From: Thermocrinis jamiesonii
Lineage (GTDB): Bacteria > Aquificota > Aquificia > Aquificales > Aquificaceae
Assembly (NCBI RefSeq): GCF_000702425.1
Contig: NZ_JNIE01000002.1
Coordinates: 372,001 to 436,000, forward strand
Length of the DNA stretch: 64,000 nt
Reading direction: 5' to 3'
Shown here one piece after another: positions 1 to 7,929 of this stretch; position 1 is the first letter of the stretch; each line of letters starts with the position of its first letter. A program made the position numbers and the translations under genes. A model generated the notes under the pieces. The model saw nothing but the letters and a program-made list of their open reading frames with translations, was not told the DNA's origin and did not search any database.

Positions 1-91
1 AGCCCGGTATGGCTATGGCTTTTAGAATAGTTCGCCTTATTTCTCTTTTGGTGGTTTCGTCCAAAAAGGCAAAGTTGTAATTAAGCTTCAT
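1..91 (-). CDS. phnJ: PhnJ, C-P lyase radical-SAM subunit (5' end only)
   Basis: Only the first 30 codons lie in the window; the gene runs off the left edge. They read MKLNYNFAFLDETTKREIRR and continue to KAIAIPG, the usual N-terminus of PhnJ, the subunit that cleaves the C-P bond of ribose-1-phosphonate 5-phosphate with a radical-SAM iron-sulfur cluster. The cluster cysteines are outside the window. The ATG overlaps the end of phnI by 11 nt, so the two are probably translationally coupled. Identification rests on the characteristic N-terminal motif plus the phnG-phnH-phnI-phnJ order. Confidence 0.9.
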   Translation of the reverse strand, partial: MKLNYNFAFLDETTKREIRRTILKAIAIPG

Positions 92-1175
92 TTTTAACCT
101 CCATAAACTGACTTTGTATCTTCCTTAGCCTGTCCAAATCGGATTGAAAAGTTACGTAGTGAGGAAGCTTGTAGTGATTGGCAAAGCCCATAGAATCAAC
201 GCTGTCTATGTGATAGAATACAAACTCGCTGTCTTCGGAAGGGTTCTTTGGCTCTTGCGTTTGCATAGCCTTATCCAAAACCGCCATGCATATAGCCTTA
301 GTTTCATTGTGTCCAAAGCACGCACCGTATCCCAAAGAGAACTTAGGTATACCCTCTTGGCTCTCTATCTTAGCTACCAACTCTACCTCTGTAATCTTTA
401 CTTCTCCTACGTATATTTCCTCTCCTGTGTAAGGATGAAGCACGGTCACTGGCGCATAGCCCACCCTTAGCTCTGCTACGGTAGGATGTATGTCTCCGTA
501 GCCCCTCATGTTGGAATAGGCAAGAAGCAAAAGTCCTCCCGTTTCTGCTCTGGCCATAGCTTGCAAAAGGGCACTTCTTGGAGGGGGGAAGCTACTTACT
601 GCCTCTTTTGTAATATCCACAAACTCCGTGGATTGATGAGAGGGTGCTTCTACCACAAGCCCTTCTTTTCTGAGAATTTCTACAATCTTGGGAAACTCGG
701 CAGGTAGATCTTCCTCTCCCAATTCACCTAAAAGCTCCTTCATAAACTTTTTCCTTTTATCTTCGTTTTCTTCCAAAAGCTCAAATCTAAACAGTCTAAG
801 GCAGTAGTCTGAGGTGGGTCCCAAAATCTGTCCCCCTGGAATGTCTTTAAAAGCCGCGGAAATTCTCCTTATTATCCTCATTTTGTCCGTCTTGATGGGC
901 AGGGAGTATCCTAAGCTGGGAAGAGTGTTTCTGCTGGCTCTCAGAATAAAAGAGGCTTCAAGGAGATCTCCTGCAGCCTGCTTGATAGCTAAGGCAGCGA
1001 GCTTTGGAGCGTAAAGGGACCCTTCAGACATAACCCTATCAACCAAGAAGTAAAGCTGTTCCACTATCTGATCAACAGATAGCAGTTTTGACTTTCCCTT
1101 AAGCCTTTGATACTCTAAAAGCTTACAGGCGTATTCTATGGCTTTTTCACCACCTCTAACCGCTACGTAACCCAT
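81..1175 (-). CDS. phnI: PhnI, C-P lyase core subunit
   Basis: 364 residues, the usual PhnI length. The N-terminus (GYVAVRGGEKAIEYA) is the family signature. In the known pathway PhnI, helped by PhnG, PhnH and PhnL, replaces the adenine of ATP with the phosphonate to give ribose-1-phosphonate triphosphate, and it is part of the cytoplasmic PhnGHIJ complex. The ATG follows the phnH stop after one base, and the SD GGAGGTG lies inside the phnH 3' end. No internal disruption is seen. Fifth gene of the phn operon. Confidence 0.95.
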   Translation of the reverse strand: MGYVAVRGGEKAIEYACKLLEYQRLKGKSKLLSVDQIVEQLYFLVDRVMSEGSLYAPKLAALAIKQAAGDLLEASFILRASRNTLPSLGYSLPIKTDKMRIIRRISAAFKDIPGGQILGPTSDYCLRLFRFELLEENEDKRKKFMKELLGELGEEDLPAEFPKIVEILRKEGLVVEAPSHQSTEFVDITKEAVSSFPPPRSALLQAMARAETGGLLLLAYSNMRGYGDIHPTVAELRVGYAPVTVLHPYTGEEIYVGEVKITEVELVAKIESQEGIPKFSLGYGACFGHNETKAICMAVLDKAMQTQEPKNPSEDSEFVFYHIDSVDSMGFANHYKLPHYVTFQSDLDRLRKIQSQFMEVKNEA

Positions 1176-1176
1176 T

Positions 1177-1761
1177 TTATAACACCTCCACCTTTACAGA
1201 CCTGGGAATGCCTACGAGCATTCCCTTCTTATCAACAAAAAAGCAGTCTATTCCCAAGGGGAAAAGGTGATTCACTTGAGACAGAGTTAGGAACTCCTGC
1301 GGTGGCAGACCAAAAAGGCTGATCAGTCTTTCCCCTTTAACCCCCGGTCCGGACAATCTAAGAACAACACCACCTCCTATTCCTTCTTGCACTCCTTCAA
1401 CCAAATAGATGACAGTGGCGGATTTTTCTGGGTTGCGAAGTTCTCCCACTTTAACATCCCAAAGCCTTTCTTGCAAAGCTTCCGTTGTTATTACAAAATC
1501 CGCCTCCTTCATAGGCAAAACTTTACTTCTGGTTAGCTTGATTATCCTTTCCTCTAAGAGTTTGCTGTTGGGACCTATCACACAGAAGCTGGTGTGCCCG
1601 TCTATGAGCGTAAGAGCTATGGAACCTAATGTCCAAAACTCATCACCTAAGAATTGGTAAAGTTCCTCTGAAAACTCAAGGCTTTGCACTGTGCCAGGAA
1701 AGCTCATTGCCCGTAAAAGACTTTTAAACACCTTCTGAGTGAAAAATACCTCTCTCTGCAT
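1177..1761 (-). CDS. phnH: PhnH, C-P lyase subunit
   Basis: 194 residues, matching PhnH in length and in the N-terminal FxxxLRAMSFPGTV-type stretch (residues 14-26) shared by the family. PhnH is a structural subunit of the PhnGHIJ complex and has no independent enzyme activity assigned. The ATG lies 4 nt after the phnG stop behind an AAGG-type ribosome site. No glycine-rich nucleotide-binding loop is visible, as expected for the family. Function is assigned from sequence character and operon position. Confidence 0.9.
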   Translation of the reverse strand: MQREVFFTQKVFKSLLRAMSFPGTVQSLEFSEELYQFLGDEFWTLGSIALTLIDGHTSFCVIGPNSKLLEERIIKLTRSKVLPMKEADFVITTEALQERLWDVKVGELRNPEKSATVIYLVEGVQEGIGGGVVLRLSGPGVKGERLISLFGLPPQEFLTLSQVNHLFPLGIDCFFVDKKGMLVGIPRSVKVEVL

Positions 1762-1765
1762 GGCT

Positions 1766-2188
1766 TTACCTTTTTACCATTGTTTCAAATTGGACTTTGG
1801 TTTTTGCTATAAGCTTTCTCTCTTTTTCCCAGCTTTCTTCAATCTTTTTCTTTTCCTTACTCAAGAACCGGTAGAGTTTTTTCTTTAGGTTTTCCTCATC
1901 CGATTTAAAGATTGCTTCTAAGACAGCGACCGCAACAGCTTTTTCCTCTTCCTCTGCCAAAACCAAACCATAGCCCTCAATACCTTTATACTCTACCTCT
2001 GCTTCAAAGACCAGTGCCTCTCCCAAACAAAAATCTACACCAAAGCAATCTTTTGCCTTTATCATCAAACACCCAGGTTGTGGTCCCCTCTTTACCTTTA
2101 CCTCCTCCATGGGCAAAATATTCAGAAGCCTTTTCAGGGCTCTTTTATCCATTTGAACAACCACTTCCCTGAAGTCCAGTTCCATCAT
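1766..2188 (-). CDS. phnG: PhnG, C-P lyase subunit
   Basis: 140 residues, typical of PhnG. Features match the family: an RxLxxLP-like stretch near residue 18, RGPQPGCLMIKAKD near residues 34-48, and a C-terminal AVAVLEAIFK segment. PhnG partners PhnI in the nucleosidase step of C-P lyase. Two ATGs stand in tandem at the start. The first overlaps the phnE stop as ATGA, and an AGGAGGAGG run just upstream serves as ribosome site, so phnE and phnG are probably coupled. Confidence 0.9.
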   Translation of the reverse strand: MMELDFREVVVQMDKRALKRLLNILPMEEVKVKRGPQPGCLMIKAKDCFGVDFCLGEALVFEAEVEYKGIEGYGLVLAEEEEKAVAVAVLEAIFKSDEENLKKKLYRFLSKEKKKIEESWEKERKLIAKTKVQFETMVKR

Positions 2189-3729
2189 ACCAACCTCCTC
2201 CTCAGATAACCGGAAAAATAGTCTATGAGCACTAAGGTAAGTAGTATAACTAATATCATTACGGATACCTTTTCAAACTCAAGGAGTTTTATCCTCATCA
2301 CAAGCTCAAAACCTATTCCCCCTGCCCCTACCACCCCCATTACGGTGGCAGCTCTTACGTTCCTGTCCAGTATGTAAAGATTGTAGCTATTGAAGAGTGG
2401 AAGGATCATGGGTATTACCGCATGTCTTATGGTCTGGGTTAGCCTGGCTCCTACAGCTTCTAAGGCTTCTATTGGTCTATAGTCCAAGTTCTCTATAGCT
2501 TCTGCGTAAAACTTAGACAAAAAGCCCGTCGTATGCAAGGCTATGGCCAAGACACCCGCAAAGGGACCAAGCCCCACTGCGCTAACAAAGATCAAAGCCA
2601 TCACAAGTTCAGGTATAGCCCTCAAAAAGTTTGCTATTTCCCTTGCAACATTATTCACGAAGAAATTATTTATCAAATTTCTGGCCATAAGCATTCCCAA
2701 AGGAACGGACAGTAAAACCGCTATGGTTGTTCCGGTTATGCCGATAGCTACAGTTTCAAGCATGAGCAGGACGTAAGTTTTGAGCTCGCTAAAGTCAAAT
2801 TTAAAAAACTCTCCAATCAAGGGCAGTAGATTTTTAAAACCTCTTACCAGCTCTGAAGTATCAATGGGTAAAAACTTCAAGGACACTAAGGCAACTATGA
2901 TGGTAGATGCAAGTAGAATTAGGTCTTTGGTCTTTGTGTGGTAGGCCAAGAGCTTATACTGCTGTATATCTTCTCTTAGCTTGGCGGAAAGCCTGTCTAT
3001 TAAGGAGATCACTAGCACTATCACTACAAGTATAGCTCCCACCTGAGGATAGTTAAAGGCTCTCATCTGGCTGTAAAGCTCAACTCCAAGGCCACCTGCT
3101 CCCACCACTCCTAAAACTATAGCCACTCTGATGTTGTGGTCTAAAAGGTATAGATTGTATCCAACGAAAAGGGGAAGTATCTGGGGTATTATGGCATGTC
3201 TAAAGACCGCAATGCTTCTGCTACCTGTAGATTGCAAAGCTTCCACGGGCTTTTGGTCTACGCTTTCTATTGCCTCCGAATAGAACTTGCCGAGAAGACC
3301 AACCGTAGAAATAGCAAGGGCTATAATTCCGGGCAAAGGTCCAACGCCAAAGGCTATAACCAAAATGAGTGCATAGAGAAGTTCTGGAATAGACCTTAAG
3401 AAATTCACCAGCCCGCGAAAGGTGTAATAAACAAGAAGGTTTGGTGAAGTGTTTCTGGCAGACAAAAAACCCACCGGAAGGGAAATAATGCTTCCTATTA
3501 TGGTTCCCCAAAGACCTATGGCTACAGTCTGGAAAGTAAGATTTATTATGTTTTCCAGGTTACTAAACTGCGGTGGTATCATTTCCTCAATTAGAGCCAA
3601 GGAGTTGGAAAATCCCTCCACCAGGGCAAAGACGTCAAACTTTGAAAAGCTAAAGGAGTAGTAAAGGACTACTAAAAACAAGAGCCACCAAAGGTATTTG
3701 AAGGAAGGACTTGGAAGACTATACCTCAA
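2185..3729 (-). CDS. phnE: PhnE, fused two-domain phosphonate permease
   Basis: 514 residues, about twice a single PhnE. Two homologous permease units follow one another (about residues 1-250 and 265-514). Each has several hydrophobic helices and its own ABC-contact loop: YSEAIESVDQKPVEAL in the first and YAEAIENLDYRPIEAL in the second, each followed by RHAxIPxILPLF and GVVGAGGxG. One polypeptide can therefore supply both transmembrane halves of the importer. The start is TTG, 8 nt after a GGAGG inside the phnC 3' end, giving an 11-nt overlap with phnC. Confidence 0.93.
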   Translation of the reverse strand: MRYSLPSPSFKYLWWLLFLVVLYYSFSFSKFDVFALVEGFSNSLALIEEMIPPQFSNLENIINLTFQTVAIGLWGTIIGSIISLPVGFLSARNTSPNLLVYYTFRGLVNFLRSIPELLYALILVIAFGVGPLPGIIALAISTVGLLGKFYSEAIESVDQKPVEALQSTGSRSIAVFRHAIIPQILPLFVGYNLYLLDHNIRVAIVLGVVGAGGLGVELYSQMRAFNYPQVGAILVVIVLVISLIDRLSAKLREDIQQYKLLAYHTKTKDLILLASTIIVALVSLKFLPIDTSELVRGFKNLLPLIGEFFKFDFSELKTYVLLMLETVAIGITGTTIAVLLSVPLGMLMARNLINNFFVNNVAREIANFLRAIPELVMALIFVSAVGLGPFAGVLAIALHTTGFLSKFYAEAIENLDYRPIEALEAVGARLTQTIRHAVIPMILPLFNSYNLYILDRNVRAATVMGVVGAGGIGFELVMRIKLLEFEKVSVMILVILLTLVLIDYFSGYLRRRLV

Positions 3730-4486
3730 AGTATACTTCCTCCAACTCTGTTTCGTAAAGCTCTCTTGCCATGTCTAAGCTAAAGTCTGACTGAGGTCCG
3801 TCAAAGTATAGCTTTCCATTCTTTAGTGCCACCACTCTGTTAAACTCTTGAACGTAGTAAAGATGATGAAGCACACAGATCAGGGTTATACCTTTTTCCG
3901 CACTTATTCTCAGAAGCAGGTTTATTATCTTTCTGCTTGTCCCTGGGTCTAAGTTGGAGATAGGTTCATCCGCAAGCAAGACCTCTGGGTCCTGCATAAG
4001 CGCCCTGGCTATGGCTACCCTTTGCTTTTGACCACCGCTCAGCCTATCTACTCTGGTGTATGCGTGGTCTGCAAGACCTACGTATTCCAAAAGATAGAGA
4101 GCCTTTTCTTTAACTTCCTTTGGGAAAAAGCCTATGCTGGTCATTAGATAATCTATTCCTTTGTCGTATTTACCCAAAGCTCCCATCATCACGTTTTCTA
4201 AAGCGGTCACCCTTTCCACGAGGTTAAACTGCTGGTAGATTTTCCCAATTCTTTTGCGGATGTTTCTTAGCATTTCCTTTTTGCTAAAATCCACCTTCGT
4301 ACCATCAAAATAAAAGTCCCCCCCATCGGGGAGGACAAAGCCGTTGATAACTCTCAAAAGGGTAGTCTTACCAGACCCGCTTGGACCAATGAGGGCAAGG
4401 ACCTCTCCTCTCTTGACCTGCAAGGAAACATCATCCAACACCTTCTTTTTACCAAAGCTTTTGTTTATGTTGTTAAGGAGCAGCAT
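3719..4486 (-). CDS. phnC: PhnC, phosphonate ABC transporter ATPase
   Basis: ABC ATPase that powers phosphonate uptake at the inner face of the membrane. Walker A is GPSGSGKT, the signature is LSGGQKQRVAIARAL, and Walker B is VLLADEP. Two ATGs are possible. The first (4501) abuts the phnD stop and contains the GGAGGTG ribosome site itself. The second (4486) sits 7 nt behind that site and starts with the family-typical MLLLNNINKSFG. I chose the second, giving 255 residues. Middle gene of the phnD-C-E transporter. Confidence 0.93.
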   Translation of the reverse strand: MLLLNNINKSFGKKKVLDDVSLQVKRGEVLALIGPSGSGKTTLLRVINGFVLPDGGDFYFDGTKVDFSKKEMLRNIRKRIGKIYQQFNLVERVTALENVMMGALGKYDKGIDYLMTSIGFFPKEVKEKALYLLEYVGLADHAYTRVDRLSGGQKQRVAIARALMQDPEVLLADEPISNLDPGTSRKIINLLLRISAEKGITLICVLHHLYYVQEFNRVVALKNGKLYFDGPQSDFSLDMARELYETELEEVYFEV

Positions 4487-4501
4487 TCCTTGCACCTCCA
4501 T

Positions 4502-5416
4502 TTACTTGCCCTTTTGAGCGTCTATAAACTTCTTCACTTCCTTTATAAGCGCATAGTCTTTATCTGAAACGAGCTTATATCCTACTATCCTTCCGTATCC
4601 TACCACCACATCCCTTGGTACTCTGGTGATAGACCTTCTGAGAGCTTCCTTGACGTTTTCTGGTAAGTCCTTTCTGTAAGCCATAGGAGGACCTGGTATT
4701 TCTGGAGACATCCATATAACCACGTTGTTCTCCTTTGTGATCTTGCCTTCCCTTAAGAGCTTGTCGTAGGTTATGTCGTTGTCAGCTACTATATCCAAAG
4801 TCTTTTTGAAGATTGCTAACTCCGCTGCGTCGTGGGTTCCAACAAAGCTTACACTCTTGAAGTATTCTTTGGGTTCAATGCCAGCCTTTGCCATGTAGTA
4901 GTAAGGGATAGCGTATCCAGAGGTGGATGCCGGGTCTGTGAAAGCAAATTTGAATTTCCCTTTGTGTTTTTCAAGCTTTTCCTTTAGGACTTTGATGCCA
5001 CTTTCTCCTTCAAGGGGCTTGGTAATACCAAGAGCTTTTGCTACCTCTGGCGTTGCTACAAGATAAGATCTGTAGGTGGTCCTTCCCTTTTCATCAACTC
5101 CAACTGCAAAAGCTTCTGCACCCGCTCTCTCGTTTGCCAGCACATAAGAGAAAGCTCCAAACCACGCAAAATCCACCTTCTTAGCCCTCATAGCTTCAAT
5201 AACTCCCGTGTAGTCAGTTGCTGTGAACATCTCAATGCACATCCCCATGTCCTTTTCCATCCACTCTTTCATAGGCTTGTAGCGCTCAATCATGGACTTA
5301 GGGTCCTCTGCAGGTATAAGACCCATTACCAAACACCTTTTCTCTGAGGCATAAGATGCACTCCACACAAGCGCACTCAAGAGGATTACAAGTAAGGTTC
5401 TAAGCATTTTCCTCAT
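4502..5416 (-). CDS. phnD: PhnD, periplasmic phosphonate-binding protein
   Basis: Substrate-binding protein of the phosphonate ABC importer. Residues 1-24 form a signal peptide (MRKMLRTLLVILLSALVWSA, then SYAS). The mature part has family features such as TDYTGVIEAMRAKKVDFAWFGA and FTDPASTSGYAIPYYYM. A longer reading from a TTG exists, but the ATG at 5416 lies 6 nt after a perfect AGGAGGT, so 304 residues is preferred. First gene of the operon, with a Pho-box-like repeat just upstream. The ligand may be 2-aminoethylphosphonate, another phosphonate or phosphite; sequence alone cannot decide. Confidence 0.93.
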   Translation of the reverse strand: MRKMLRTLLVILLSALVWSASYASEKRCLVMGLIPAEDPKSMIERYKPMKEWMEKDMGMCIEMFTATDYTGVIEAMRAKKVDFAWFGAFSYVLANERAGAEAFAVGVDEKGRTTYRSYLVATPEVAKALGITKPLEGESGIKVLKEKLEKHKGKFKFAFTDPASTSGYAIPYYYMAKAGIEPKEYFKSVSFVGTHDAAELAIFKKTLDIVADNDITYDKLLREGKITKENNVVIWMSPEIPGPPMAYRKDLPENVKEALRRSITRVPRDVVVGYGRIVGYKLVSDKDYALIKEVKKFIDAQKGK

Positions 5417-5445
5417 AGCTGTACCTCCTATAAATTTTTGCAAAC

Positions 5446-5477
5446 ATTTTAGGAGCCTTTTGTTAAGAAACTGTTAA
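5446..5477 (-). promoter_or_regulatory. Pho-box-like repeat and -10 of the phn operon
   Basis: On the minus strand TTAACA-N5-TTAACA occupies 5477-5461 (an 11-nt period), followed by a -10-like TAAAAT at 5451-5446. The phnD start is at 5416. The repeat fits the Bacillus PhoP box (TTAACA-type repeats, about 5-nt spacing). Read on the other strand, TTGTTAA-N4-CTGTTAA resembles the 7+4 layout of the E. coli Pho box. Its place directly before a phosphonate operon makes phosphate-starvation control the natural inference. Confidence 0.55.
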
Positions 5478-5487
5478 GATTTAAAAT
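5460..5487 (+). promoter_or_regulatory. Promoter of the M48 protease gene
   Basis: TTGTTA at 5460-5465 and TAAAAT at 5482-5487 are 16 bp apart. The preferred ATG (5495) begins 7 nt after the -10 box with no SD, so the transcript would be leaderless or nearly so. The -35 box overlaps the Pho-box-like repeat, so the two divergent promoters share this stretch. Confidence 0.45.
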
Positions 5488-5494
5488 GTTACTT

Positions 5495-6742
5495 ATGAAA
5501 GCAAGGTTTCTCATTTTAATATTCACAGTTTTTTTAATAAGCTGTGCTTCTTCTACAAGTTCCTCTTTTACTCTCCTTCCAGAAAGAAAGGAAATAGAAA
5601 TAGGACAAAGCTATATCCCGGTTGCCATAGAAGAGTTTGACGGCTTATACCCACAAGAAGAAGTTCAAGATTACATCAGCAAATTAGGAAATACTCTGGT
5701 AAAGCACACCTACAGAAGACTGCCTTACAAGTTTTACTTGGTAAATTCGGAGCAAGTTAATGCCTTTGCTCTTCCTGGAGGACCTGTCTTTATAACAAGA
5801 GGACTACTTTTGGAGCTTGAAAACGAAAGCCAATTGGTGGGTGTTTTGGGTCACGAACTTGGACACATAAACGCAAGACACCATGCGAGATTTCTTGAAA
5901 AGATGGTGGCTTTAAACATTCTTTTGGGAATAGGTTCTGTATTGCTTTCGGACAAACCCTATGGACAAGCTCTCATACAGTTTGGTCAAATAGGAGGAAT
6001 GCTTTTAGCTCTCAAGTTTAGCAGAGACCAAGAAAGGGAAGCGGATAAACTTGGTATAGAATTTACCATAAAAGCTGGATATGATCCAAACGGTTTAATA
6101 GAGGTGTTTCACATATTCAAAAGATTAGAGAAAAATAGGCTCCCGGAGTGGTTATCTACCCACCCACTTCCCGAAAGCAGAATAAAGGAAAATACACAGT
6201 TTATAAAGTCCCTATCTATTTCCGGGACGCTGATTAAGGATAGTGAAGAATTTCACAAGATAAGAAGAGCAGTTCTAAGCACAAAACCCTCCTTTGAAGA
6301 GTTCAGCAGAGGAAAGAAACTTTACCAAGAGGGGAATAAGGACTTGGCTTACAGGCACTTTTTGAAATCTGTAGAACTTTGGGAAAGAAACTATGTAGCG
6401 ATGCTTTATCTATCTCTGATACTGTTGGAATATGGGAAATTAGACGAGTCTTTTAAATACGCAAACAGGGCTTATGCAACCGTTCCCAATGTGTTCTCTA
6501 CCAACTACGTAATGGGACTTGTTCAATTCAAAAGAGGGCAATACAGAGAATCTATTAGATACCTCGAAGAAGCTCGCAGGCTAATACCAAATAATCCAGA
6601 CGTTTATTACTACTTGGGAAGAAACTGGGAAGCTTTGGGAGACAGGCGGAAGGCTTTTGAGAACTACAAAACGGCGGTTGAGCTTTCTGGCGGAAAAAGG
6701 CCGTGGGAATTGGATGCAAGGGAAAGGTTGAAGAGGTTGTAA
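5495..6742 (+). CDS. M48 metalloprotease lipoprotein with TPRs (BepA-like)
   Basis: Zinc metalloprotease of family M48 with a C-terminal TPR half, the architecture of BepA/YfgC, which oversees outer-membrane protein assembly in the periplasm. From the ATG at 5495 (415 residues) a short signal ends in a lipobox with Cys17 (LISC). HELGH lies at residues 120-124, and EREAD near 180-184 supplies the third zinc ligand. TPR-like helices fill about residues 280-410. An in-frame ATG at 5486 would add MLL and sits inside the likely -10 box, so it is less likely. Monocistronic or followed by sco. Confidence 0.88.
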   Translation: MKARFLILIFTVFLISCASSTSSSFTLLPERKEIEIGQSYIPVAIEEFDGLYPQEEVQDYISKLGNTLVKHTYRRLPYKFYLVNSEQVNAFALPGGPVFITRGLLLELENESQLVGVLGHELGHINARHHARFLEKMVALNILLGIGSVLLSDKPYGQALIQFGQIGGMLLALKFSRDQEREADKLGIEFTIKAGYDPNGLIEVFHIFKRLEKNRLPEWLSTHPLPESRIKENTQFIKSLSISGTLIKDSEEFHKIRRAVLSTKPSFEEFSRGKKLYQEGNKDLAYRHFLKSVELWERNYVAMLYLSLILLEYGKLDESFKYANRAYATVPNVFSTNYVMGLVQFKRGQYRESIRYLEEARRLIPNNPDVYYYLGRNWEALGDRRKAFENYKTAVELSGGKRPWELDARERLKRL

Positions 6743-6755
6743 TTTAGGTTATATT
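6728..6755 (+). promoter_or_regulatory. Promoter of sco
   Basis: TTGAAG at 6728-6733 (inside the end of the protease gene) and TATATT at 6750-6755 are 16 bp apart. The sco ATG begins 8 nt after the -10 box and no SD is present, so a leaderless transcript is likely. Confidence 0.4.
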
Positions 6756-6763
6756 TTAATATT

Positions 6764-7348
6764 ATGAAATTTTTAACCATAATTTTAACCTTGAGCCTTC
6801 TTCTTTTTTCCTGCAAAAGAGCGCACGAGTTTCATGGTCACTTTTACGATGCACCAGCCTATGACTTTGAGCTAACTTCTCAAGAAGGTAAAAGGGTAAA
6901 GCTATCTGATTTTCTAAAAGAAAACAAGTTAGTTTTGCTCTTTTTTGGCTATACATTCTGTCCTGATGTTTGCCCCACTGCCCTGACAACCTTGGCAAAC
7001 ACTATGAAAGAGCTAAGCGAAAAGGAAAGGGAAAGGGTTCAGGTGATCTTTATAAGCGTAGATCCAGAAAGGGACAAACCCGAAGTGCTTAAAAGTTATG
7101 TTCCCTTTTTCTATCCAACTTTTATAGGACTTACTGGCTCTCCAGAAGAAATAGAAAGGACAGCGAGGGAATACAAAGCCTACTACAGAAAAGTGGAAGG
7201 GCAGTCTGAGGGTGGCTATCTTGTGGATCATACCGCTACCATTTACCTTATAACTCCGGACAAGAAAATAAAGCTTCTTTACACTGAGTCTAAGCAGGAT
7301 CCAGAAAAGATGGCGGAGGATATAAAATACCTTCTGAAAAGCTTTTAA
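6764..7348 (+). CDS. SCO1/SenC copper-binding lipoprotein
   Basis: 194 residues with a thioredoxin-like fold of the SCO1/SenC/PrrC family, which delivers copper to the CuA site of cytochrome c oxidase or acts as a thiol reductase. The Cu ligands are visible: CPDVCP (Cys66, Cys70) and His156 in VDHTATIYL. A signal ends at a lipobox (LLFSC, Cys17), so the protein is probably anchored facing the periplasm. No oxidase genes are in this window. The 3' end overlaps the 5' end of rsmG in a different frame. Confidence 0.9.
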   Translation: MKFLTIILTLSLLLFSCKRAHEFHGHFYDAPAYDFELTSQEGKRVKLSDFLKENKLVLLFFGYTFCPDVCPTALTTLANTMKELSEKERERVQVIFISVDPERDKPEVLKSYVPFFYPTFIGLTGSPEEIERTAREYKAYYRKVEGQSEGGYLVDHTATIYLITPDKKIKLLYTESKQDPEKMAEDIKYLLKSF

Positions 7349-7929
7349 GGGAAATCTTTGAAAGAAACGGTTTTTATCTGACGGAAGAGAAATTAGAAAA
7401 ATTTTCCATTTATCTTGAACAGCTAAAAAGGTGGAACAAGATTCACAACTTGACCGCCATAGAAGATCCAAAAGAGATAGCCATCAGACACTTTTTAGAC
7501 TCTTTGACTCTCACGCTCTGTTTTAAGGAAAAGGAAGTAAAGGTTGAAGGTAAGACTTTTTGCGATGTGGGAAGTGGTGCGGGCTTTCCTGGTGTCCCCC
7601 TGAGCATATACTACGGAGAAACCTTAGATATAACATTGATAGAGTCTGTTTCAAAGAAGTGTGCGTTTTTGGAGTTCTTAAGAGCTCACTTAGACCTAAA
7701 CTACAAGGTCCTTTGCAAAAGGGCAGAGAGCTTAAACCAGCAGTTTGATTATGCCTTATGCAGAGCCTTGGGAAAACTGGAAGATATAAAACCTATGCTT
7801 TTGACCTTAGCTAAGGAAGGCGTGTTTATCATGAAAGGAAAAGAAATACCAAAAGGATACGATTATTGCAGAATAACTCTGAGGGACATAAAAGACAGTT
7901 ACATTATCTTCATACCAAAGATCAGGTAG
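7327..7929 (+). CDS. rsmG: RsmG (GidB), 16S rRNA m7G527 methyltransferase, unusual start
   Basis: SAM-dependent methyltransferase for G527 of 16S rRNA. The SAM motif FCDVGSGAGFPGVPLS and the N-terminal LKRWNKIHNLTAIEDP block are family hallmarks. The conserved N-terminal helices (SEKLLREIFERNGFYL) are encoded upstream of the first TTG/ATG/GTG in this frame: the frame is open after a TAA at 7291 but has no canonical start before TTG 7450. The best candidate is ATA at 7327, 6 nt behind GGAGGA, giving 200 residues, close to E. coli RsmG. Starting at TTG 7450 would delete about 40 conserved residues. Overlaps sco by 22 nt. Confidence 0.8.
   Translation: MPSEKLLREIFERNGFYLTEEKLEKFSIYLEQLKRWNKIHNLTAIEDPKEIAIRHFLDSLTLTLCFKEKEVKVEGKTFCDVGSGAGFPGVPLSIYYGETLDITLIESVSKKCAFLEFLRAHLDLNYKVLCKRAESLNQQFDYALCRALGKLEDIKPMLLTLAKEGVFIMKGKEIPKGYDYCRITLRDIKDSYIIFIPKIR

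Noticed and set aside
4487-4501. First ATG of phnC at 4501
   Set aside because: It overlaps the GGAGGTG ribosome site, which is correctly spaced for the second ATG at 4486.
7450-7929. rsmG starting at TTG 7450
   Set aside because: This would drop about 40 conserved N-terminal residues that are clearly encoded upstream in the same open frame, and no ribosome site precedes the TTG.
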